Source: Clavibacter michiganensis (lineage in GTDB: Bacteria; Actinomycetota; Actinomycetes; Actinomycetales; Microbacteriaceae). Taken from it: DNA of 64,000 nucleotides. The DNA lies in contig NZ_JAFBBJ010000001.1 of the NCBI RefSeq assembly GCF_016907085.1, positions 2,108,001-2,172,000 of the forward strand. Reading direction: 5' to 3'. Of the stretch, positions 58,527 through 64,000 are shown in pieces (the stretch's first letter is position 1; the number at the start of each line of letters is the position of its first letter). A program made the position numbers and the translations under genes. The notes under the pieces were generated by a model. It had not been told where the DNA came from. It was given only the letters and a program-made list of their open reading frames with translations, and did not search any database.

Positions 58527-58694
58527 TTAGCGCTCCTCGCGGAAGTCGACGTGCTTGCGGACGACCGGGTCGTACTTCTTCAGCACGAGGCGGTCGGGGT
58601 TGTTGCGGCGGTTCTTGCGGGTCACGTAGGTGTACCCGGTGCCAGCCGTCGAGCGGAGCTTGATGATCGGACGGACGTCCTGCTGCTTGGCCAT
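58527..58694 (-). CDS. rpmG: 50S ribosomal protein L33 (zinc-independent form)
   Basis: A 55-residue protein, [20 protein letters not shown] then [20 protein letters not shown] and [13 protein letters not shown]. No cysteine is present, so this is the Zn-free form. Its ATG overlaps the rpmB stop by one base (TAATG). Second gene of the rpmB-rpmG-rpsN operon. Too small to be fully informative but the match is unambiguous. Confidence 0.95.
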   Translation of the reverse strand: MAKQQDVRPIIKLRSTAGTGYTYVTRKNRRNNPDRLVLKKYDPVVRKHVDFREER

Positions 58695-58930
58695 TAGATC
58701 TTCACCCCACGAGCGAGGATGTCCTTGACGACGGACTCGATGCCGCGGGCGTCGATGACCTTGATGCCCTTCGCGGAGAGCGTGAGCTTGACGTTGCGAC
58801 GCAGCGAGGGGACGTAGTACGTCTTCTTCTGCACGTTCGGGTCGAAGCGGCGCTTGGTGCGCCGGTGCGAGTGCGAGATGTTGTGTCCGAAGCCGGGGAC
58901 GGCGCCGGTCACCTGGCAGGTTGCTGCCAT
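58694..58930 (-). CDS. rpmB: 50S ribosomal protein L28 (zinc-independent form)
   Basis: A 78-residue L28: [20 protein letters not shown] then [20 protein letters not shown] and [18 protein letters not shown]. Only a single Cys (position 5) remains, so the CxxC pairs of the zinc-binding form are missing. First gene of the operon; ATG 58930 follows GGAGGA. An inverted repeat lies 20 bases upstream in its leader. Confidence 0.95.
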   Translation of the reverse strand: MAATCQVTGAVPGFGHNISHSHRRTKRRFDPNVQKKTYYVPSLRRNVKLTLSAKGIKVIDARGIESVVKDILARGVKI

Positions 58931-58949
58931 GGTTTCCTCCGTAGGTACC

Positions 58950-58969
58950 GTAGGGCGAGACCGCCCTAC
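58950..58969. promoter_or_regulatory. Inverted repeat in the rpmB leader
   Basis: GTAGGGCG-AGAC-CGCCCTAC, perfect eight-base arms, 19 bases upstream of rpmB. It could be a leader hairpin affecting translation of the ribosomal operon or a protein site. It does not resemble a Zur box. Confidence 0.45.
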
Positions 58970-59124
58970 CCAAGATTTCTTGTCGGCACGCCCGTCCCGC
59001 ATCTCGAGAGAAGGGGATCCGCCCCTCGGGAGGGACAGCGGGCGCACATGCGAGCGGATGAGCCGCTCGGCCAAGGATCGAGGCTACGCGACGACACGCC
59101 CGGGCGCAAGCCGGGGGCCCGGGA

Positions 59125-59568
59125 TCATGCGGATGCGGAGGCCTCGGCCGTGGTCGCCGTCGGCCCGTTCGTCGCCTCGGCCGCGCGGCGTGTGCACTCG
59201 GCGCAGAGCCCGAACACGTCGACCACGTGGCTCGGCGCGGTGAAGCCGTTGCGCGCGGCGACGTCGTGCGCCCACGACTCGACCTCGTCGGCCGCGATCT
59301 CGACGGTCTTCCCGCACACGCGGCAGATGAGGTGGTGGTGGTGGCCGCCCGTGGCGCACGTGCGGTAGAGCGCCTCCCCGTCGGGCGACTGCAGCGAGTC
59401 GGCGTCGCCCTCGGCGGCGAGGTCGCCGAGCGCGCGGTAGACGGTGGCCAGGCCGATCGGGGATCCCGCGTCGTGCAGGCGCGCGTGGAGCCGCTGCGCG
59501 CTCACGAACTCGGTCGATGCGTCCAGCGCCTGCCGGACGGCCTCGCGCTGCCACGTGTTCCGCTTCAT
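59125..59568 (-). CDS. zur: Fur-family zinc uptake regulator (Zur)
   Basis: A 147-residue Fur-family repressor, last gene of the zinc uptake operon, with its ATG overlapping the permease stop by 4 bases. The HTH region reads [20 protein letters not shown], then [20 protein letters not shown]; metal motifs are [16 protein letters not shown] and, at the end, [13 protein letters not shown] (two CxxC pairs for structural zinc). Context with znuABC makes Zur far more likely than Fur. The operon promoter carries a Zur-like box, so the gene is probably autoregulated. Confidence 0.93.
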   Translation of the reverse strand: MKRNTWQREAVRQALDASTEFVSAQRLHARLHDAGSPIGLATVYRALGDLAAEGDADSLQSPDGEALYRTCATGGHHHHLICRVCGKTVEIAADEVESWAHDVAARNGFTAPSHVVDVFGLCAECTRRAAEATNGPTATTAEASASA

Positions 59569-60491
59569 GCCCGTGCCCTCCCGGCGGGCGATCCTCCCCG
59601 CCCCGCCAGGGTACGCGTCCCACCCGACGTGCCGCTGCGCGCCCGGAGGGCGTCGATGCCGCGGCAGACCAGGTAGATCGTGAACGAGATGGTGGTGACG
59701 TAGGGGCTGATGGGGATGCTGCTGCCGAGCGCGAGCATGATGCCGCCGACGATGCTCGCGAGCGCGAACAGCACGCTGAGCGAGACGACCACCCGCGGCG
59801 TCGAGGAGACGCGCATCGCGGCGGCCGCGGGCGTGACGAGCAGCGAGAGCACGAGCAGCGCGCCGACGATCTGGATGGAGACCGCGGTGCCCAGCCCGAG
59901 CAGGACCATGAACACGATGGAGAGCAGGCGCACGGGCACGCCGCGGGCCGCGGCCACGTCGGGGTCGACGCTCGCGAACATCAGCGGCCGCCAGACGACC
60001 GCGAGGCCGAGGATGACGACGGCGCTGATCGCGACGAGGTAGCCGAGCTGCGGGTTGTCGACCGAGACGATCTGGCCCGTGAGCAGGCCGAACTTGTTGC
60101 TCGCGCGGCCGTCGTAGAGGGCGAGGAACAGGATCCCGAGGCCCAGGCCGAACGGCATGATGACGGCGATGATCGAGTTGCGGTCCTTCGCGCGCGTGCC
60201 GAGCACGCCGATGGCGATGGCGGCGACCAGAGAGCCCACCAGGGACCCGCCGACGACGTTGACGCCGAGCAGCAGCGCCGCCGCCGCGCCCGCGAACGAG
60301 AGCTCGCTCACGCCGTGCACCGCGAACGCGAGGTCGCGCGTCATGACGAAGACGCCGATGAGGCCGCCGACGACGCCGAGCACGGCACCCGCGATGATGC
60401 TGTTCCGCAGCAGCGCGACGAGCGCGCCGTAGTCGGAGAAGTCGAACAGGCGCGACCAGACGTCGCCCGCGTCGGCGAGCAGGTGGATCAC
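59565..60491 (-). CDS. znuB: Zinc ABC transporter permease (ZnuB-like)
   Basis: A 308-residue integral membrane protein of the ABC-3 family with eight or nine helices; start is GTG 60491, overlapping the ATPase stop by 4 bases. Characteristic segments are LLRNSIIAGAVLGVVGGLIG, FVMTRDLAFAVHGVSELSFA, and near the C-terminus VGALLVLSLLVTPAAAAMRV. It ends with a basic tail. It forms the channel for zinc import with the ATPase and ZnuA. Confidence 0.93.
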   Translation of the reverse strand: MIHLLADAGDVWSRLFDFSDYGALVALLRNSIIAGAVLGVVGGLIGVFVMTRDLAFAVHGVSELSFAGAAAALLLGVNVVGGSLVGSLVAAIAIGVLGTRAKDRNSIIAVIMPFGLGLGILFLALYDGRASNKFGLLTGQIVSVDNPQLGYLVAISAVVILGLAVVWRPLMFASVDPDVAAARGVPVRLLSIVFMVLLGLGTAVSIQIVGALLVLSLLVTPAAAAMRVSSTPRVVVSLSVLFALASIVGGIMLALGSSIPISPYVTTISFTIYLVCRGIDALRARSGTSGGTRTLAGRGGSPAGRARA

Positions 60492-61372
60492 GCGGCCCTC
60501 CCGTCGGTCGAGCCGGCGGCCTCGGCGGCGTGCAGGCCGTGCGGCCCGTGGTCGCCGTGCTCGTCGTGGTCCTCGTAGGCGTGCGAGTGGTGGCCGTGCG
60601 GGTCGTCGGTGGCGCCGACGACGACGACGCGGCCGCGTACGCGCACCACGTCGACGGGCGTGCCGTAGAGCGAGCTCAGCACCTCGGAGTCGAGCACCTC
60701 GTCGGGCGTGCCGATGCGGAACCGGCCGCCCACGAGGTAGAGCACCCGGTCGACCATGTCGAGCACGGGATTGACGTCGTGGGTGACGAAGACGACCGCC
60801 GCGTCGGTCTCCCTGCGGTGCCGGTCGATGAGCTCGCTGACCACGCGCTGGTGGCCGAGGTCGAGGCTGAGGAGCGGCTCGTCGCAGAGGAGGAGCCGTG
60901 GATCCGACGCCAGGGCCTGGGCCACCCGCAGGCGCTGCTGCTCGCCGCCCGAGAGGGTCGCGACCGGGGCGTCCGCGTAGGCCGTGGCGCCGACCGCGTC
61001 GAGCAGCTCGTCGATGCGGGCGCGCTCGGCGCGCCGGCTGATCGGCAGCCCCCAGCGATGGCCGGTGACGCCGAAGCCGACGAGGTCGCGCGCCCGCACG
61101 GGCGTCGCCGCGGTGATGAGCTTCTGCTGCGGGATGTAGCCGATGCGCCGCGCGCCGCGGCGCACCGGCTCGTCGAGGAAGCGCATCTCCCCCGACGTGA
61201 GGCGCTGGGCGCCGAGGACGGACTTGAGGAAGCTGGTCTTGCCGGATCCGTTCGGACCGAGGACCGCGACGAACTCGCCGGGCGCCACGTCGAGGTCGAG
61301 TCCGCTCCAGAGGGTGCGCGCCCCGAACGCGAGCGTCGCGTCCCGGAGGCTCAGGACGGGAGCGCCGGTCAC
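60488..61372 (-). CDS. znuC: Zinc ABC transporter ATP-binding protein with His-rich tail (ZnuC-like)
   Basis: A 294-residue ATPase from GTG 61372 (4-base overlap with znuA). Walker A is GPNGSGKTSFLKSVLGAQ, signature LSGGEQQRLRVAQALASDPR, Walker B LLLCDEPLLSLDLGHQ, switch His in VVFVTHDVNPVLDMV. The last 45 residues carry a His/Asp-rich tail (HGHHSHAYEDHDEHGDHGPH), which could hold zinc on the cytoplasmic side or sense it. His-rich segments are better known in ZnuA than in the ATPase, although some ZnuC proteins do have C-terminal extensions. Confidence 0.93.
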   Translation of the reverse strand: MTGAPVLSLRDATLAFGARTLWSGLDLDVAPGEFVAVLGPNGSGKTSFLKSVLGAQRLTSGEMRFLDEPVRRGARRIGYIPQQKLITAATPVRARDLVGFGVTGHRWGLPISRRAERARIDELLDAVGATAYADAPVATLSGGEQQRLRVAQALASDPRLLLCDEPLLSLDLGHQRVVSELIDRHRRETDAAVVFVTHDVNPVLDMVDRVLYLVGGRFRIGTPDEVLDSEVLSSLYGTPVDVVRVRGRVVVVGATDDPHGHHSHAYEDHDEHGDHGPHGLHAAEAAGSTDGRAA

Positions 61373-62322
61373 GATCCCTTGATGGCGGAGGCCACGGCGT
61401 CGACGTTCTCGGTCATCCACTCAACGTACCCGCTGCCCGTGGGCAGGTCGGCGGGCAGGGTCTCCGTGACCGGCACGACCGGGACGCCGGCGGCCTTCGC
61501 GGCGGCGACGACCTGGTCGGTCGTGGCGCCCGTGGTCTGCGAGTTGTAGACGAGCGCGGCGACCTTCTTCTCGGAGAAGAGCGCGAGCGTCTCCTTGAGC
61601 ACGTCGGCCGGCACGTCGGTGCCCTCCTCGACCGCCTCGCTGAACTCGTCCGGCGTGCGGTTCTCGAGGCCCATGGCGCTCGTCATGTAGAGCGGCACGG
61701 GCTCGGTGATCGCGACGCCCTTCCCGGTGCCGGCCGACTTGGCGGCGGCCTCGGCCTGGGCGATGGTGTCGAGCTTCGCCGTGAAGGCCTGCTCGTTGGC
61801 CTCGAACGTCGCGGCGCCCGCGCTGTCGGCCTTCGAGAACGCCTGCTCGATCTCCTCGGCCAGCTTCTTCATCGTGGGCATGTCGTACCAGACGTGCTCG
61901 TTGAGCTCGCCCTCGGCCGGCTTCTGGTCGAAGCCGGAGATGTCGACCGCGTTGAGGAGGACGGGGCTCTTGCCGCCCGGGAGCGCCTTGACCATCGTGT
62001 CGACGAAGTCGTCGTAGCCGCCGCCGTTCTGGATCACGACGTCGGCCGTGGAGAGCGCCAGCTGGTCGCGCGAGGTGGCCTGGTACTCGTGCGGGTCCTT
62101 GTCGGGGCTGTCGATGATGGACGTGACCTTGACGTCGTCGCCGCCGATCTGCTGCGCGATGTCGCCGTAGACGTCGGTCGAGGCGACGACCTCGAGCGTG
62201 CCGCCGCCGGACGCGGACGCCGACGCGCCGTCGGAGGGCGCCCCGGATCCGGAGGCGCAGCCCGCGAGGGGGACGGCGAGGAGCGAGACGGCGAGCAGGG
62301 CGGTGAGGGGGCGACGGTTCAT
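61369..62322 (-). CDS. znuA: Zinc ABC transporter substrate-binding lipoprotein (ZnuA-like)
   Basis: A 317-residue cluster A-I binding lipoprotein: signal LTALLAVSLLAVPLAGC with lipobox LAGC, Ser/Gly linker, then VVASTDVYGDIAQQIGGDDV. Metal ligands are the His in DKDPHEYQATSRD, the His in NEHVWYDMPTMKKLAEEIEQ, and acidic residues later (PDEFSEAV). The usual His-rich loop of ZnuA is absent; the His-rich tail is on the ATPase instead. First gene of the operon, 18 bases from a Zur-like box. Confidence 0.93.
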   Translation of the reverse strand: MNRRPLTALLAVSLLAVPLAGCASGSGAPSDGASASASGGGTLEVVASTDVYGDIAQQIGGDDVKVTSIIDSPDKDPHEYQATSRDQLALSTADVVIQNGGGYDDFVDTMVKALPGGKSPVLLNAVDISGFDQKPAEGELNEHVWYDMPTMKKLAEEIEQAFSKADSAGAATFEANEQAFTAKLDTIAQAEAAAKSAGTGKGVAITEPVPLYMTSAMGLENRTPDEFSEAVEEGTDVPADVLKETLALFSEKKVAALVYNSQTTGATTDQVVAAAKAAGVPVVPVTETLPADLPTGSGYVEWMTENVDAVASAIKGS

Positions 62323-62340
62323 GGATCCGACAGTACGGTA

Positions 62341-62357
62341 TTGATAACCACTCTCAA
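62341..62357. promoter_or_regulatory. Zur-like operator upstream of znuA
   Basis: TTGATAACCACTCTCAA on the + strand is a partial palindrome with outer TTGA/TCAA half-sites, in an AT-rich island 19 bases upstream of znuA. Position and TTGAxA-type symmetry fit Zur boxes of actinobacteria. Confidence 0.6.
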
Positions 62358-62391
62358 GACCATCGCGCCCCCGCTGTGGAGGGCGACCCCC

Positions 62392-63792
62392 TCACTCCAG
62401 GAGCAGCGCCGGCTCCTCGATGATGCTCGCGACGTCCGCGAGGAAGCGGCTCGCGACGTCGCCGTCGACCACGCGGTGGTCGAAGCTCGCCCCGATGGTC
62501 GTGACGAAGCGCGGGCGCACCTCGCCGTCGACGACCCACGGCTTCTGCTTGATGGTGCCGAGCGCGACGATCGCGACCTCGCCCGGGTTGAGGATCGGCG
62601 TGCCCGTGTCCATGCCGAAGACGCCGATGTTGGTGATCGTGATGGTGCCCTGGCCCATGTCGGCCGGGGTCGTCTTGCCGTCGCGGGCCGTGAGCGTCAG
62701 CTGCTCGAGCGCGCGGGCGAGCTCCAGCAGCGACATCGCCTGCGCCTCCTTGACGTTCGGCACCACGAGCCCGCGCGGGGTCGCGGCGGCGACGCCGAGG
62801 TTCACGTAGTGGCGGACGATGATCTCCTGGTCGGTCCACGAGGAGTTGACCGTGGGGTTCCGGCGCACGGCCCAGATCATCGCCTTCGCCATGATGAGCA
62901 GCGGCGAGACCTTGACGCCCGCGAAGTCGGTGGACGCCTTGAGGCGCTTGACGAACTCCATCGTGCGCGTGGCGTCGACGTCGACGAACAGGCTCACGTG
63001 CGGCGCCTGGAACGCGCTCTGCACCATCGCCGCCGCGATGACCTTGCGGACGCCCTTGACGGGGATCCGCTCCTCGCGCGCATCCGGCCACTCGGGCGTC
63101 TCGATGTTCTTGAAGACGCTCGCCTGCTGCGCGGTGCGGATGACGTCCTCGCGCGTGATCTCGCCGACGAGCCCGGTGGCCTCGACCTCGGCCAGGTCGA
63201 CCTCGAGGTCCTTCGCGAGCTTGCGGATGGGGGGCTTGGCGATGATCGGCACGGCCGAGGCGGCGGGCACCGAGTCGGGGCGCGGGGCGCGGGCGGCGGG
63301 AGCGCCGACCGGGGCGCCCGGACGCGCTGCGTGGCGGGCGGCGGGCGCGGCATCGCCCGGCTCGGCGCGCCGACGACGGCTGGCGACCTTGCCGACCGTG
63401 CCGTAGCCCACGAGCACCGCGCCCGAGGTCTCCTCGGCGGCGGGCGCGGGCGCCGGCTCGCGGTTCTCGATGGCCGTGTCGTCCTCGATCACCGTCTCGC
63501 CCGGGAGGGCCATCTGGGCCGGCGTCTCGGCGGGCGCCGACACGGTCGGCGACCCCTGCGCGATCGCGATGATGGGCGTGCCCACCTCGACCGTCTGGCC
63601 CTCCTGCACGAGCAGCCCCGAGACCGTGCCCTCGAACGGGCTCGGCAGCTCGACGAGCGACTTCGCCGTCTCGATCTCGACGATCACCTGGTTGAGCGCC
63701 ACCTGGTCGCCCGGCTGCACGCGCCACGAGACGATCTCGGCGTCGATGAGGCCCTCGCCCACGTCGGGCAGGGTGAACTCGGAATCAGCCAT
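62392..63792 (-). CDS. Branched-chain 2-oxoacid/pyruvate dehydrogenase E2 (dihydrolipoamide acyltransferase)
   Basis: A 466-residue acyltransferase. Lipoyl domain (residues 1-80) has the lipoylated lysine in [16 protein letters not shown] long linker (85-190) of Ala/Pro with Arg-rich parts leads to the E1/E3-binding domain ([33 protein letters not shown]), and the catalytic domain ends [18 protein letters not shown] with the active-site His and Asp. A single lipoyl domain suggests the branched-chain type. The E1-beta gene lies just upstream. Confidence 0.93.
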   Translation of the reverse strand: MADSEFTLPDVGEGLIDAEIVSWRVQPGDQVALNQVIVEIETAKSLVELPSPFEGTVSGLLVQEGQTVEVGTPIIAIAQGSPTVSAPAETPAQMALPGETVIEDDTAIENREPAPAPAAEETSGAVLVGYGTVGKVASRRRRAEPGDAAPAARHAARPGAPVGAPAARAPRPDSVPAASAVPIIAKPPIRKLAKDLEVDLAEVEATGLVGEITREDVIRTAQQASVFKNIETPEWPDAREERIPVKGVRKVIAAAMVQSAFQAPHVSLFVDVDATRTMEFVKRLKASTDFAGVKVSPLLIMAKAMIWAVRRNPTVNSSWTDQEIIVRHYVNLGVAAATPRGLVVPNVKEAQAMSLLELARALEQLTLTARDGKTTPADMGQGTITITNIGVFGMDTGTPILNPGEVAIVALGTIKQKPWVVDGEVRPRFVTTIGASFDHRVVDGDVASRFLADVASIIEEPALLLE

Positions 63793-63848
63793 CGTGCGGT
63801 CCTCTTCTTCTGCCGCGCGGGCGGCGGGCGTCGTGACGGGTGCGGCGT

Positions 63849-64000
63849 CTAGTAGGCGAGCGAGCGGTCGACGGCCTCGAGGATGCGGTCGGCATCCGGG
63901 AGGTACAGCGTCTCGAGCTTCGCGGGAGGGAACGGGGCGTCGAAGCCGGAGACGCGGATCACCGGCGCCTCGAGCGAGTAGAACGCCCGCTCGGTGACGG
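63849..64000 (-). CDS. 2-oxoacid dehydrogenase E1 component, beta subunit (partial, C-terminus)
   Basis: Fifty C-terminal residues are visible: [20 protein letters not shown], then [20 protein letters not shown] and AVDRSLAY before the stop at 63849. The motif [15 protein letters not shown] followed by YLPDADRI is characteristic of E1-beta of branched-chain or pyruvate-type dehydrogenases. The gene continues beyond the right edge. It is 56 bases upstream of the E2 gene on the same strand, as in bkd-type operons. Confidence 0.9.
   Translation of the reverse strand, partial: VTERAFYSLEAPVIRVSGFDAPFPPAKLETLYLPDADRILEAVDRSLAY

Noticed and set aside
58931..59124. Zur box upstream of rpmB
   Set aside because: Searched by eye for TTGAxA-type or TGAAAATGA-type palindromes and found none; the only repeat is the GC-rich GTAGGGCG hairpin.

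Overview
The window is high-GC actinobacterial chromosome, most likely a plant-associated Microbacteriaceae close to Clavibacter. The main support is a complete C50-carotenoid operon (crtE, crtB-crtI, crtYe, crtYf, crtEb with idi divergent), small proteins that look like typical Microbacteriaceae families, Zn-free S14/L28/L33 ribosomal proteins, and strong use of the hexamer GGATCC. Genus is inferred from gene content; no rRNA or marker comparison was possible.

Layout. 0-4 kb: citrate-type two-component system (response regulator cut by the window edge, CitA-like kinase) divergent from a CitMHS citrate permease. 4-8 kb: DUF2079 membrane protein, a divergent DUF5997/LysR pair, an SGNH-like protein. 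8-18.8 kb: carotenoid operon with idi, then a patatin, a MarR regulator divergent from an MMPL transporter, and an MmpS-like protein; MarR plus MMPL beside crt genes matches the Corynebacterium crtR arrangement. 18.8-20.6 kb: ald with a divergent Lrp/AsnC regulator. 20.7-21.7 kb: two AT-richer accessory genes. 21.8-25.3 kb: HxlR/NmrA pair, MarR/hydrolase pair around a perfect 22-bp palindrome, dcd. 25.3-29.5 kb: tRNA-Gly(CCC) followed by an AT-rich segment whose only gene encodes a 1,154-residue KAP-type P-loop NTPase, a likely horizontally acquired defence locus. 29.5-41.8 kb: GntP permease, PNPOx-like protein, Nei2-like glycosylase, three tandem paralogous membrane proteins, assorted oxidoreductases and small proteins. 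41.8-49.7 kb: deoC-M18 aminopeptidase, DUF305 lipoprotein, a dienelactone-hydrolase-like protein lacking catalytic residues, DUF4383 protein, PIF1-like helicase, VOC protein. 49.7-53.8 kb: siderophore uptake system with a DtxR-like box. 53.8-57.7 kb: winged-helix regulator with membrane partner, DUF998 protein, CopD-CtaG fusion. 57.8-62.4 kb: HU, rpsN-rpmG-rpmB and a znuA-znuC-znuB-zur operon behind a Zur-like operator. 62.4-64 kb: E2 and the C-terminus of E1-beta of a 2-oxoacid dehydrogenase.

How it fits together. Much of the window is pairs of a regulator and its divergent target, several with visible inverted repeats. Metal handling appears twice (Fe siderophore, Zn import). The crt operon is translationally coupled throughout; its crtB and crtI share one uninterrupted reading frame. 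The two places that look foreign are 20.7-21.8 kb and 25.4-29.5 kb; both lack the GGATCC hexamer that is frequent everywhere else.
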